A stretch of DNA of 64,000 nt from an uncultured Erythrobacter sp. (GTDB lineage: Bacteria; Pseudomonadota; Alphaproteobacteria; Sphingomonadales; Sphingomonadaceae). The notes under the pieces were generated by a model. It was not told the origin of the DNA, did not search any database, and saw only the letters and a list, made by a program, of their open reading frames with translations. Both the position numbers and the translations under genes were made by a program. The stretch is taken from NCBI GenBank assembly GCA_947498065.1, contig CANMIS010000005.1:1-64000 (forward strand), written 5' to 3'. Shown in pieces: positions 7,911 through 17,126 of this stretch. Position 1 is the first letter of the stretch, and each line of letters starts with the position of its first letter.

Positions 7911-9320
7911 CTACCTTTGAGTGATTACCTGCGCGGCGTGTTCGCCCGCAAGCCGCCCCAGCGTGGTCGCGGTCATCAAGCCATTGCCAGCCAAATAGCC
8001 ATCTGCGCCGGGGCCAGAGATGCCGCGCGCTGCGCCGCCGCCAGCATAGAGGTTGGGGAAGGGGGAGCGGTCTGCGCGCAGCACGCGGGCGTGCTCGTCC
8101 ACTTCCAGCCCGCCTTGTGTGTGGAACAAGGCGCCAGTGACTTTCACCGCGTAAAATGGCGCGGACAGTTTTACCTTACCGGCAAAGCTGCGGCCAAATT
8201 GGTCGCGCTCCTCGCTGTCGACCAGCGTCCATGTCTGCTCGACCGTTTCGATCAGGCCCGCGGCGTCTATGCCCGCTTTCTCGGCTAGTTCCTCAAGCGT
8301 GTTTGCGGTGATCAGGCACCCGGCTGATTTGGCCTGCTGATAATCGTCAAACTGCTCCATTATCTCGTGGCGGGCGGCATCGTATATGCTCCAGGCGACA
8401 TGGCCCTCTTGCTGGAGGACTTCGACGGCCTGCTCTGAATAGCCGGAGGCTTCATTGGCAAAGCGCTTGCCCGCGCGGTTCACTTGGATGCCGCCTTCCG
8501 CGATCAGCGGCCACAGGATCGGGATGCCGTAACCGGCGGCGAGCCCAGCGTGGCCTTGATAGGATGACAGGTCGGCCATGGCTGCGCCCAAATCGCGGCC
8601 CCAGGCAATCGCGTGGCCTTTGTTGCCCGGATGGCCGTGGAAGGTCGCGTGCTCCAGCTCCGGGATCAGCTCGCTGACCATATCCTGATTACCCGCAAAA
8701 CCGCAGCACGCGAGGATTAGTGCCTCGCAGCCGATAGTGTCCTCAGAGCCATCAGGGCGGGTGCAGCCGACCGCAATTATCCGGTCGTCATTGTTCACAT
8801 AGAGCTTGTCGACGGTGCTTTCGGTGAAGATGTCGACCCCTGCGTCTTCGCAGGCAGAGGACAGCGCACCCATCAATTCCCCGCCAGAGCGGCTGGGCAT
8901 GCCGTGCATGCGGCGCACAGAATGACCGGGATAGGTGAAGCCTTCGACCAGGCTCAGGCCCAGCTTGTGCTTGCCCGCTAGCCAGTCGATTGTCGCGGCG
9001 GATGCCTCGGCGAGATGCGTGACGAGCTCGCTATCAACCTCTCCTTTGGTCTTGCCGACAATGTCACTCGCGAACAGTTCCGGCGTGTCCTCGACCCCGG
9101 CGGCGTGCTGGATCGCGCTGCCTGCGGCGGGGATCAGGCCGGTCGACATGGAGGTCGTGCCCAGCGGCTGGCGGTCGCGCTCGACAACCAGCACATCAAT
9201 GCCCGCATCGCGCACGGCCAGCGCTGCGCACAGGCCGGTGCCGCCGCCTCCCACCACCACGACGGGGATGTCCATAATCGTGTCGGCGGCCTCAGTGCGG
9301 ATGATTTCGATGGCGCTCAT
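7911..9320 (-). CDS. FAD-dependent fumarate-reductase-family oxidoreductase
   Basis: 469 aa. N-terminal FAD-binding Rossmann motif (VVVVGGGGTGLCAALAVRDAG, about 19-39) with VVERD at the strand end. C-terminal FAD-closing segment NLYAGGGAARGISGPGADGYLAGNGL. The middle carries the capping-domain features of the FAD_binding_2 group (fumarate reductase, 3-ketosteroid dehydrogenase, urocanate reductase-like): HTQGGLEVDEHARVL and RSFAGKVKLSAPFYAVKVTG. No haem or flavin-transfer domain and no signal peptide, so it is probably a soluble oxidoreductase for an enoic acid or ketone. It is the last gene of a three-gene minus-strand operon (6 nt after the ADH gene). A mesaconate-type substrate is possible given mal nearby, but unproven. 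Confidence 0.8.
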   Translation of the reverse strand: MSAIEIIRTEAADTIMDIPVVVVGGGGTGLCAALAVRDAGIDVLVVERDRQPLGTTSMSTGLIPAAGSAIQHAAGVEDTPELFASDIVGKTKGEVDSELVTHLAEASAATIDWLAGKHKLGLSLVEGFTYPGHSVRRMHGMPSRSGGELMGALSSACEDAGVDIFTESTVDKLYVNNDDRIIAVGCTRPDGSEDTIGCEALILACCGFAGNQDMVSELIPELEHATFHGHPGNKGHAIAWGRDLGAAMADLSSYQGHAGLAAGYGIPILWPLIAEGGIQVNRAGKRFANEASGYSEQAVEVLQQEGHVAWSIYDAARHEIMEQFDDYQQAKSAGCLITANTLEELAEKAGIDAAGLIETVEQTWTLVDSEERDQFGRSFAGKVKLSAPFYAVKVTGALFHTQGGLEVDEHARVLRADRSPFPNLYAGGGAARGISGPGADGYLAGNGLMTATTLGRLAGEHAAQVITQR

Positions 9321-9326
9321 AATGTG

Positions 9327-10430
9327 TCAGGCTCCAAAGGTAAGGACCGGTTTGATAACGCCTTTATCGCGCATCGCCGCAAAGGCATCGGCGATGTTTT
9401 CAAACGGGAATGTCTCAATCAGGCGGTCAAACGGCATCTGACCATTTTGAAAATAGTCGATCAAGCGGGGCAGGAATTCATGCGGGACCGCGTCCCCTTC
9501 GATCACGCCGACGATTCGCGTGGTGAGGAAGGATATGCCGCCGGGATGCTGGATCGGGTCTTCGAACCCGCCGGGCAAGGTCAGCGTGCCGAGTGTTCCT
9601 CCGGGCCGCAAAGCGTGGACCGATTGCTCAAATGTGTGCTGCGTGCCTGCCGCATCCAGCACGCCCGCTGCGCCCACTGCGGTGATCTGTTTGATCGCGC
9701 CGGACAGGTCCGTGATGCTGCCATCCAGAGTGTGCGTCGCGCCCAGCTCCTTGGCCAATGTCAGCCGGCCTTCCTCCAGATCGACGCCGATGATCGGCTC
9801 GCAGCCGATGATCTTTGCCGCCATGATAGCCGCTAAGCCTACCGTGCCGCAGCCGATGATGACGATGGGTTCGCCGGCCTTCACATCGAGCTGGTTGAAC
9901 ACTGCGCCAGCCCCGGTTTGAATGCCGCAGCCGAGCGGCGCTGCGGCGACAAAATCGAGGCTGTCCGGGATTTTCACGGCATTGCGTTTTGTCACCAGCG
10001 CGTGGCTGGCAAAGCAGCTCTGCTGGAAGAACGCACCGCCCACTGATGTGCCATCTGGCCGGGTGAAGACGGGGCGCTCGCATTCGCGCTTCCCATCTAC
10101 ATTCAGCGCGATTCCATCGACGCAATAGGCAGGACGTCCGGCGGTGCAGACCGGGCAAGTCCCGCAGTAGCCAAAGGTCGCCGCCACTCGGTCGCCAATC
10201 GCAAAATCGCTCACGTCCTCGCCGAGCGCTACGACCGTGCCTGCGCCTTCATGCCCAAAAACGCGCGGTTCCTGAGACCACTCCGCAATGCCCAGGTCGG
10301 TGTGGCAAATGCCAGCAGCAGCCACTTCGATTACTAGCTCATCGGGTGCGGGATCATCGAGCAGCAACGTCTCAATGCGCGGCGGCGCACCGCCTCCTTC
10401 ACACACGGCTGCTTTGATCTCACGCGGCAT
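9327..10430 (-). CDS. Zinc-dependent alcohol dehydrogenase (MDR superfamily)
   Basis: 367 aa. Catalytic zinc ligands are Cys42 (GICHTD), His60-Glu61 (GHEGAG) and Cys168 (PLGCGIQTGAG). The structural zinc site is Cys89/92/95/103 (GYCGTCPVCTAGRPAYC). The NAD-binding Rossmann segment is VIIGCGTVGLAAIMAAKIIGC with an acidic residue at the beta2 end (GVDLEEGRL), which favours NAD. It resembles aryl- or long-chain alcohol dehydrogenases (XylB-like class). Its ATG overlaps the stop of the upstream lyase gene (TAATG), which implies translational coupling. It would oxidise an alcohol intermediate of the same pathway. Confidence 0.88.
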   Translation of the reverse strand: MPREIKAAVCEGGGAPPRIETLLLDDPAPDELVIEVAAAGICHTDLGIAEWSQEPRVFGHEGAGTVVALGEDVSDFAIGDRVAATFGYCGTCPVCTAGRPAYCVDGIALNVDGKRECERPVFTRPDGTSVGGAFFQQSCFASHALVTKRNAVKIPDSLDFVAAAPLGCGIQTGAGAVFNQLDVKAGEPIVIIGCGTVGLAAIMAAKIIGCEPIIGVDLEEGRLTLAKELGATHTLDGSITDLSGAIKQITAVGAAGVLDAAGTQHTFEQSVHALRPGGTLGTLTLPGGFEDPIQHPGGISFLTTRIVGVIEGDAVPHEFLPRLIDYFQNGQMPFDRLIETFPFENIADAFAAMRDKGVIKPVLTFGA

Positions 10431-11305
10431 TACGGGGCTCCGTGGCGATCCTGAAATGCGACCACATCATCCATCCCTAGCAAGCGCGACATTTCTTTAA
10501 AATCGAACATATCGCTGTGCTCAGTGTTGGGATTGCCAGAGGCGAGGTTCCGATAAAATTGCAGCGCTGCCTGCGCCGCGCTGAGCGGAGCGCCTGCGGG
10601 ATAGATCACCAGTTTGACGCCGAGCTCCTGATAGCGCTCCGGCGAGAGGATCGGGGTGAACCCGCCATGCGCCGCGTTGAGCAGCAGAGGCTTGTCCACC
10701 GCGGCGGCTGCGGCCGCGATTTCTTCCTCGGACTGAGGCGCTTCTAGGAACAGGATATCCGCACCAGCGGCCGAGTAAGCATGCAGTCGGTCAATCGCCG
10801 CATCCAGCCCCTCCGTCCTGCGCGCGTCTGTCCGAGCGATCACCAGCATGTCGCCATCACCGCGCGCTTCAACCGCGACGCGCACGCGCCGCTGCATCTC
10901 TTCGGTTGCGACCGATTCTGCCCGCCCGACATGGCCGCAAATCTTGGGAAAGCCCTGATCCTCCAACTGCATCGCGGCGATCCCGGCGCGCTGATAGGCC
11001 GCCACGGCGCGGTCGAGATTGGTGAGGCTGCCAAAGCCCGTGTCCGCATCCGCGATCACGGGAACGCCCGCCTTTTGCGCGAACCGGCCAAAGATTGAGA
11101 GAAAGTCGCTCGCCCCGGCGATACCTACATCGGGCTCACCCAAGGCAGAGGCCGTGCCCCAATAGCCGGAGGCATAGACTGCGCTGAAACCCGCCTGTTT
11201 CGCCATCAGCAGGCTCATATGATCGTAAATGCCTGGTGCGACCACAATGTCGCCGCTGGCAAGCTGGCTGCGCAGGTCGTTCGTCTGGGATTGCTGTGTG
11301 CTCAT
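10430..11305 (-). CDS. Isocitrate lyase/PEP mutase superfamily lyase
   Basis: 291 aa, typical of the single-domain group (2-methylisocitrate lyase, 2,3-dimethylmalate lyase, oxaloacetate hydrolase). Metal and substrate residues are visible: APGIYDHMSLLMAKQAGF, YASGYWGTASALG, VIADADTGFG (Asp86/Asp88), AMQLEDQGFPKICGH (Glu115, Cys123). True lyases have K-(K/R)-C-G-H; here it is K-I-C-G-H, keeping the catalytic Cys and favouring C-C lyase activity over phosphomutase. It is the first gene of the operon with the ADH and FAD reductase genes, divergent from the small-protein/methyltransferase pair. Products would be pyruvate or glyoxylate plus an acid; the exact substrate is unknown. Confidence 0.82.
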   Translation of the reverse strand: MSTQQSQTNDLRSQLASGDIVVAPGIYDHMSLLMAKQAGFSAVYASGYWGTASALGEPDVGIAGASDFLSIFGRFAQKAGVPVIADADTGFGSLTNLDRAVAAYQRAGIAAMQLEDQGFPKICGHVGRAESVATEEMQRRVRVAVEARGDGDMLVIARTDARRTEGLDAAIDRLHAYSAAGADILFLEAPQSEEEIAAAAAAVDKPLLLNAAHGGFTPILSPERYQELGVKLVIYPAGAPLSAAQAALQFYRNLASGNPNTEHSDMFDFKEMSRLLGMDDVVAFQDRHGAP

Positions 11306-11447
11306 ACGAAAGGCTCTTGCGCCAGTGCGGGATCAAATGGGATATTCTGAACGTTGGTATCCATCATGCGGATGAATGGGCGATCTGAGTGGCGTTTCGA
11401 ACCCGCCCCGGCCAGTGATTTGCATGACACAAAAGGAATGAGCGCAA

Positions 11448-11795
11448 ATGGAAGAACAGCTTCGCGAAACTGAAGTCCCGATCGAGCTCGGAGAAGAGAT
11501 CACTGGGCGCGGGCGGATCTATTTTGACAATGTCGTGACCGACAATATTCTCGATGCTCTGCTCGAGCTGTCGGCGGCGGTTTGGACCAACCAGGACCGC
11601 GTGCTGGTGCTAGAGAAAATCCTTGAGGAAAAGGGCATTTCTGTTTCGGACGAGATTGAGGCGCATATGCCCGATCAGGAAGAGATCGCCCGCCGCGCAG
11701 AAGCGCGCGATGCCTTTGTCGATCAGGTTTTCGGAGCTTTCCTAAGGCGTCCGACCCACAATATTGCCCAAGCGGCTGACACTGAACAGGAGTGA
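11448..11795 (+). CDS. Small helical partner protein, paralogue of the 24797-25078 product
   Basis: 115 aa, no signal peptide, no recognised domain. Residues about 27-95 are predicted helical and highly charged. A block from DNILDALLEL through DRVLVLEKILEE aligns without gaps to the 93-aa product at 24797-25078 (DNVGRALISL through DRVLVLEELLER), followed by a matching Asp/Glu-rich stretch. The SD-like AAAAGGA is about 11 nt upstream of ATG 11448. The gene ends 1 nt before the methyltransferase start, with that gene's ribosome-binding site inside its last codons. Because both copies sit next to paralogous methyltransferases, I infer a dedicated partner or regulatory subunit. Confidence 0.7.
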   Translation: MEEQLRETEVPIELGEEITGRGRIYFDNVVTDNILDALLELSAAVWTNQDRVLVLEKILEEKGISVSDEIEAHMPDQEEIARRAEARDAFVDQVFGAFLRRPTHNIAQAADTEQE

Positions 11796-11796
11796 G

Positions 11797-12897
11797 ATGA
11801 TGGATCGCGGTACAATCGGAGTTTTGCCTCGTCCGACCACTTTGGCCGATGAGAGCTATCTGGAATTCGTCACGTCATTCCGGAAATTCGCCATTCAGCG
11901 CGGATTTCCGGTGATGGCGGCCAACGGGGAGGCGGCTCTTAACGAGGCGCTGGAAAAGGGCGAAGTGGCAAAGCCCGCCAATGATGGCGAAGTGCCGCTG
12001 AGCGAGATCAAGCGTGTCTTTAAAGAGGTGCCGTTCACGCCAACCTGGCAGCGTTTTGTCCGCTCTCAGCAGGAGATGATGTGGCGCGGCACGCGCAAAT
12101 CCTTCCTGCGCAAGGCCGATCAGCTGCTCAAAGATATGGATGCCGCTGAGAAATCCAATCCCGGCAACATTCATTACGATCCGAGCTTTGAGCCGCCCAA
12201 ATACACGCGCTGCGAGATTCACTGTCAGCCGGGCGGCTATACCGACGATCCGCTGGGCGGGGCGGTCTATCACTACGGCACGAAGATTTTCTACGAAGGC
12301 TTCAACGACCAGGACGAGCTACATATTGAGCTCGCGGAGAAGACTACCAAGCCTGCGGATGGCAAGATTGAGAATGTACTCGACATTGGTTGCTCAATCG
12401 GTCAGGCGACCATGGTCCTTAAAGACCTCTATCCTGATGCAGAAGTTTGGGGCCTCGACGTTGGCCTGCCGCTGATCCGCTATGCGCATATGCTGGCGAC
12501 TGAGCGCGGCAAGGACGTGCATTTTAAGCAGGCGCTCGCTGAAGACAGCGGCTTTGCCGATGATCAGTTCGACATGATTCTGTCCTACATCCTCTTCCAC
12601 GAAGTGCCGGTGAAGAAGATGAAGGAAATCCTCGCTGAAATGTTCCGCGTTTTGCGGCCGGGCGGGGTGTTCTCAATCTACGAATTCCCGAACAATAACG
12701 ACAAAGTTCAGGTGCCAGCAGGCCACCGGTTCATGATCGACAACGACAGCCGCGACAATTGCGAGCCGTACTCGCCTGCCTTCGTCGCGAGCGACTTTAA
12801 GGGAATTCTGGAAGACACCGGCTTTGTGATCGAAGAAGGTCCGGCGGTCTCTAACGCCTTCCTGCAATCGCTGATCGCGCGCAAGCCAGAGGCCTAA
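11797..12897 (+). CDS. Class I SAM-dependent methyltransferase with long N-terminal helical region (copy 1)
   Basis: 366 aa from ATG 11797; the ATG at 11800 is equally possible and better spaced (7 nt) from AGGAG at 11788-11792. The N-terminal 190 residues are not Rossmann: helical, then a block with HYDPSFEPPKYTRCEIH and QPGGYTDDPLGGAVYHYG. The SAM fold follows: motif I VLDIGCSIGQ (194-203), acidic Asp221 at the end of beta2 (VWGLDVG), FDMILSYILFHEVP, and FRVLRPGGVFSIYEF. It is paralogous to the 23754-24800 product, including the pre-SAM block (DP...P.Y...H...GG) and the SYIL(F/L)HE(V/L)P motif. The methyl acceptor is unknown. It is translationally linked to the small gene upstream. Confidence 0.85.
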   Translation: MMDRGTIGVLPRPTTLADESYLEFVTSFRKFAIQRGFPVMAANGEAALNEALEKGEVAKPANDGEVPLSEIKRVFKEVPFTPTWQRFVRSQQEMMWRGTRKSFLRKADQLLKDMDAAEKSNPGNIHYDPSFEPPKYTRCEIHCQPGGYTDDPLGGAVYHYGTKIFYEGFNDQDELHIELAEKTTKPADGKIENVLDIGCSIGQATMVLKDLYPDAEVWGLDVGLPLIRYAHMLATERGKDVHFKQALAEDSGFADDQFDMILSYILFHEVPVKKMKEILAEMFRVLRPGGVFSIYEFPNNNDKVQVPAGHRFMIDNDSRDNCEPYSPAFVASDFKGILEDTGFVIEEGPAVSNAFLQSLIARKPEA

Positions 12898-12901
12898 ATC
12901 C

Positions 12902-14062
12902 TCAGGCGCGTGTCAGCGCGACAGTCGCCGGATCATAGGCGAAGATGCCTAGCGCATCTTCGTCCTTGATCGGGGTGTCGCGGAACATGTCCGGATCGAT
13001 CGCTTGCAGGCGCTCTCCGCCTAGATTGCTCTCACGCTGCAGGGTTGAAGCTCGCTCAATGCGGCTGGCGACATAGCAATCGAGCGCGCTGTCGACGTCT
13101 TCGCATTCGGCAAAGGCCCTGCCCAAAACGACGCCATCTTCAATCGCGCAGGATGCGCCCTGGCCCATGTAGGGCAGCATTGGATGCGCCGCATCACCGA
13201 GCAGGACGGTGCGGCCGGAGCGCCAGTTTTCCAGCGGCTCGCGGATGAACAGGCCCCAGCAGAACAATTCTTCCTCTGGCACCTTCTCCAACACATCGCG
13301 CACATAAGCCGCAAAGCCTTCATATTTGGCCAGCAATTGCGCTTTGTCGGCCTTCACCGACCAGCCTTCATCGACCCAGCCATCCGCCTTTGACAGAGCG
13401 ACAACATTGACCAGCTCGCCGTTGCGAACGGGATAGGTGACCATATTGCGGCCCAGCGCGAGGTGATTGATGTTGAGCGGTTCAGCTGAACGCGCGCTAA
13501 GCTCGCTGGCGGGAATGAGGCCGCGGTAGGCGATATGCCCGCTAAATTCTGGCGGCTTTGAATCGAACAATGCATCGCGCACGACTGAGCGCAGACCATC
13601 GGCAGCGATCACTGCGTCTGCCTCTGCCACCGCGCCATTTTCGAACGTCAGCGTGACGCCGTCTTCGCGCGAGGCGATGCTTTCCAGCCCATGATCCATC
13701 ACGCAGTTTTCCGCGCCAAAGGCCTGGATTAATGCCTCCAGCAAGTCTGCGCGGTGCAGCTGCAAATAGGGCGCGCCATATGTTTCGCGGGTCTTGCGGC
13801 GGTCAATCGGTTGCAGCAATTCGCCGGTCTCGCCGTGGCAAAGCTGCTGCTCAATCGGCTCGTTGGAATTGCTGTCCAGAAACTCACCCAGGCCCAATGA
13901 CCTAAGGCCGTGAACCGCATTGGGCGACATAGAGATGCCTGCGCCCACTTCGCCAAACTCAGGCGCTTTTTCATAAATGCGGACCTGAAACCCGGCTTTC
14001 TTGAGCGCAATCCCAGCGGTCAGACCGCCAATACCCGCCCCGATGATGGCGATCTGCGTCAT
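12902..14062 (-). CDS. FAD-dependent aromatic-ring monooxygenase (salicylate hydroxylase/NicC type)
   Basis: 386 aa. FAD motif IAIIGAGIGGLTAGIALKKA at the N-terminus, DG fingerprint ADAVIAADGLRSVVRDAL (about 153-170), and GD motif TVLLGDAAHPMLPYMGQGAS (about 290-309). This is the single-component class A flavoprotein hydroxylase fold used by salicylate 1-hydroxylase, 3-hydroxybenzoate 6-hydroxylase and 6-hydroxynicotinate 3-monooxygenase. No signal peptide; NAD(P)H-dependent by family. Its ATG overlaps the last 4 nt of the upstream FAD-linked oxidase gene, so the two are co-translated. The substrate cannot be fixed from sequence; an aromatic or N-heteroaromatic acid is most likely. Confidence 0.85.
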   Translation of the reverse strand: MTQIAIIGAGIGGLTAGIALKKAGFQVRIYEKAPEFGEVGAGISMSPNAVHGLRSLGLGEFLDSNSNEPIEQQLCHGETGELLQPIDRRKTRETYGAPYLQLHRADLLEALIQAFGAENCVMDHGLESIASREDGVTLTFENGAVAEADAVIAADGLRSVVRDALFDSKPPEFSGHIAYRGLIPASELSARSAEPLNINHLALGRNMVTYPVRNGELVNVVALSKADGWVDEGWSVKADKAQLLAKYEGFAAYVRDVLEKVPEEELFCWGLFIREPLENWRSGRTVLLGDAAHPMLPYMGQGASCAIEDGVVLGRAFAECEDVDSALDCYVASRIERASTLQRESNLGGERLQAIDPDMFRDTPIKDEDALGIFAYDPATVALTRA

Positions 14063-15657
14063 AGTCCAAGGGCTCCAGGATTGATGATACTGTCCGGATC
14101 AAGCCGGTGTTTCAGATCTTTGAGCAGAGCGGCTTCACCGTCTTTCTTGGCGCTGAGGCAGGGGTAGAGCCGCCCGATCTGGAAATGACTGCTGCCGTGC
14201 TCGCGCATCAGGCTGACGATCGCGGCGATGATCTCTTCGACAAGCGCGCGCGCTTGCGGATTGGCGGGATAGTCTTGCAATTTGCCGTCCAGATCATCCG
14301 GTGTCATCCTTGCGTGATAGCCATATCGCTCATCCGGCCAGTAGAAGACCGGTTCGTAGAGCAGGCCGATACCGGCGATGGCGGCGAAGAATTCCGCGAT
14401 CGTAACGCCAGCGGCGTCCATGCGCTCGGCAAAGCGATCTTTCAGCGCCAGATAATCGCGGTGGAATGCTCCCAGTGCAGGGGTGGGGAAGATACCGTGG
14501 ATCGGCAGCATCCGCCGGCCATCGGGATGGGTCACCGGCAGGTCGGGGAAGGGCTCTGCCCGCGTCATCAGCGGGACAGTGTTCACGATCTCATCGCCGC
14601 CGTTGGCAAAGCTGCGAATGGCCTTGATCCGGCTGCCCAGCGCCGCCTTATCGCGCGCCTCAACCACGAAATGCGCGGTGTAATGCGCTTTTTCCATAAA
14701 CCGCCGCCCGCCCAGCGCAACGCTGGCCATCCGGCTGACCGCGGCAAAGGGATTGCCAGCGGAAGCGCCGATTTTGAACATCGCCTTCATATCGGACATC
14801 AGATCAGGCTGGCCTGCGTTTTGTCGAGCAACTTCGGCGTCCATCGCGATCATTTCGCTGGAGAGACGCCGCGCCGTTACCTCGTGGAACATGCGGGCCA
14901 TCGCATCGAAATCATCAAAGGCAAATGACAGGCCGGAGACGACGTCGGGCCGCGGCTCTGTCTCAAGCGTGACCGCCGTTTTGATCCCCATGCTGCCCGC
15001 ATCATTGGCAAAGATGCCGGTGAGGTCGGGGCCATAATTGCGATTGTGGGCCGTGGTCGCATGGTGAGCATCAGAGCCGGTGTTCAGCACCTCGCCCGTG
15101 CCCGTCACGATCTCGAAGCTTTTGACCGCATTGGCCGATGCGCCGGTGTGACCCGAGCCAAATGTGACGGTGCCCTGGCTCATCGATCCGCCCAGCGTCG
15201 CTCTGCCGCCAGACATTGGCCCCCAAAAGCGCGCGCGCAGGCCGTGCTTTGCCAGCGCCTGATCAAGTTTTGCCCAGGTGCATCCGGAACCTGCGGTGAC
15301 ATGGCCAGCAATCGGGTCAATCGGCGCGATCTGATCGAGCCGCGAGCTGTCGAGCAGGATAGAGCTGCTGCCGCGCGGTTGAAACGCTTCCGTGTAAGAC
15401 ATTCCTCCACCACGCGGATAAATCGCGATGCCATTTTTGCGGCACAGCGTCACCAACAGCGCGGTTTCATCCGTGGTTCTTGGCCGGACAACCGCCAATG
15501 GCAGCTCGCCTTGGAAGAATAGGTCTTCGCTGTAGAAGCGCCGGTCGCTTTCCCCGATAAGTGCGCCTTCTTCCCCGCAAATCGCGATGACCGAGGCGAT
15601 AAAACCATCGGCCTTGGTTGCGGCTAGGGGCGGATTTTCTGTTTCAAGCGTTTCCAT
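14059..15657 (-). CDS. FAD-linked oxidase (vanillyl-alcohol oxidase/D-lactate dehydrogenase fold)
   Basis: 532 aa. PP-loop FAD-binding domain at about 50-230: AVVRPRTTDETALLVTLC, AIYPRGGGMSYTEAF, VTAGSGCTWAKLDQAL and GGRATLGGSMSQG. The C-terminal half is an FAD-oxidase C domain ending in HRLDPDSIINPGALGL, as in 4-cresol dehydrogenase, vanillyl-alcohol oxidase and glycolate/D-lactate oxidases. It has the size of 4-cresol dehydrogenase flavoprotein subunits, but no cytochrome gene adjoins. Oxidation of a phenolic side chain or 2-hydroxy acid is expected. It is the first gene of a two-gene operon with the ring hydroxylase, divergent from the MFS gene at 15777 over a 119-bp promoter region. Confidence 0.82.
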   Translation of the reverse strand: METLETENPPLAATKADGFIASVIAICGEEGALIGESDRRFYSEDLFFQGELPLAVVRPRTTDETALLVTLCRKNGIAIYPRGGGMSYTEAFQPRGSSSILLDSSRLDQIAPIDPIAGHVTAGSGCTWAKLDQALAKHGLRARFWGPMSGGRATLGGSMSQGTVTFGSGHTGASANAVKSFEIVTGTGEVLNTGSDAHHATTAHNRNYGPDLTGIFANDAGSMGIKTAVTLETEPRPDVVSGLSFAFDDFDAMARMFHEVTARRLSSEMIAMDAEVARQNAGQPDLMSDMKAMFKIGASAGNPFAAVSRMASVALGGRRFMEKAHYTAHFVVEARDKAALGSRIKAIRSFANGGDEIVNTVPLMTRAEPFPDLPVTHPDGRRMLPIHGIFPTPALGAFHRDYLALKDRFAERMDAAGVTIAEFFAAIAGIGLLYEPVFYWPDERYGYHARMTPDDLDGKLQDYPANPQARALVEEIIAAIVSLMREHGSSHFQIGRLYPCLSAKKDGEAALLKDLKHRLDPDSIINPGALGL

Positions 15658-15776
15658 TCACAGCTCCCTTCCAAAAAGCGGGCAATTCAACGAGGGATGC
15701 GACGCGGCTTATCCGATGGTCGGAGATTAAAATGACATCCAGTGCCGACAGAACACCAAATCCATAAGGGAGGCAA

Positions 15777-17123
15777 ATGGCGAGCATACCACTGACCAAG
15801 CCGGAAGAGGCACGATACTCCGATGCACGGGCGTGGTTCACTGTGGCGGTCCTATCGCTGGCGGCCATTGTCGCTTACATTGATCGCCAAATTATCACTC
15901 TGCTGGTGGAGCCGATCAAAGCTGATCTGGGCGTGTCAGATGTGCAAATGGGTTTGCTCATGGGCATTTCCTTTGCGCTGTTTTACGCGGTGCTCGCAAT
16001 CCCGATCGCTTGGGTGGCGGACCGTCACAATCGCAAGTTTGTAATCCTGGTCGGCCTAGTCTGCTGGTCAGCGGCGACTTTCGCCAGCGGGCTCGCTGGT
16101 GTGTTTATGGCCTTGTTCATCGCACGCATGTTTATCGGCGTGGGCGAGGCGACCTTATCGCCTGCGGGCTTCTCTATCATCAGCGATTACTTTTCGAAGA
16201 ATAAGCTGCCCGGCCCGATCAGCGTCTTCACTGGTTCTGGCTTTGTCGGATCGGGAATTGCGCTGATCCTGGGCGGGTATCTCTATGCGACGCTGGCTGA
16301 GATGGGGCCGACGACACTGCCATTCGGCACGTTTCAGCCCTGGCAATTGACCTTCATGTGCGTGGCCTTGCTCAGCATTCCGCTGTTCTTCCTGATGCTG
16401 TTGATCCGCGAGCCCGTTCGCCGGGATAGCGCGCCAGCCGCCGCGCAAGACGAAGCGCCGCCAGCGTTTGAAGTCGCGAGTTTCGTTGGCAAGCATGCGG
16501 CCGTTTTCCTGCCGCTGTTCCTCGGCTTTTCATGCCTTGCAGCCGCGCAATATGGCCTGGGCGCCTGGGCGCCGAGCTATTTTATCCGCGTGCATGACTG
16601 GACCCAGCTTGAGGTAGGACAAATGTTTGGCCCCGTCCTGATGATCGCCGGGCCGCTCGGGGTCATTTCTGGCGGCTTTGCGGCGGAGCGGATGCTCGCG
16701 CGCGGAATGGGTGATGCGACCTTGCGTTTGCCAATGATCGCGGCGCTCGCGGCCTTGCCCTTTGCCATCGCCTTTCCGCTGGTAAGCTCGCCGTTCATGG
16801 CGCTTGCATTGCTCGGAGTGGTGACTGTGCTCGGCACCATCCCCTTCGGCGCTGGGGTTGCGACCTTCCCGCTGATCACGCCCAATCGGATGCGCGCGCA
16901 GGTGATGGCGGTCTATCTGCTGATCGCCAATCTGATCAGCTATTCGGCCGGCCCGCTGCTGATCGGATGGCTTACCGACGAAGTATTCGGCGATGAAAAA
17001 GCCATCAACCTATCCCTCGCAGTTGCGCCCCCCGTCACGATTGCGGCGGGCGCGCTGCTCATCCTTCTTGCCATGCGTCCCTATCGCAAAATGGCCAATG
17101 CCCAATCCAATGGAGAAATTTGA
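15777..17123 (+). CDS. MFS transporter
   Basis: 448 aa with 12 hydrophobic segments. The first TM (AWFTVAVLSLAAIVAYIDRQ) carries the D-R-Q feature of the organic-anion/aromatic acid and spinster-like MFS groups. Loop 2-3 has the signature WVADRHNRKF, and TM4 has the RMFIGVGEATLSPAG motif. A central loop (about 215-240) splits the two halves. Probable inner-membrane uptake of a carboxylate or the pathway substrate. GGGAGG lies 6-8 nt before the ATG. It is the first gene of the long plus-strand operon; the ALDH gene starts 3 nt downstream. Confidence 0.88.
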   Translation: MASIPLTKPEEARYSDARAWFTVAVLSLAAIVAYIDRQIITLLVEPIKADLGVSDVQMGLLMGISFALFYAVLAIPIAWVADRHNRKFVILVGLVCWSAATFASGLAGVFMALFIARMFIGVGEATLSPAGFSIISDYFSKNKLPGPISVFTGSGFVGSGIALILGGYLYATLAEMGPTTLPFGTFQPWQLTFMCVALLSIPLFFLMLLIREPVRRDSAPAAAQDEAPPAFEVASFVGKHAAVFLPLFLGFSCLAAAQYGLGAWAPSYFIRVHDWTQLEVGQMFGPVLMIAGPLGVISGGFAAERMLARGMGDATLRLPMIAALAALPFAIAFPLVSSPFMALALLGVVTVLGTIPFGAGVATFPLITPNRMRAQVMAVYLLIANLISYSAGPLLIGWLTDEVFGDEKAINLSLAVAPPVTIAAGALLILLAMRPYRKMANAQSNGEI

Positions 17124-17126
17124 ACC

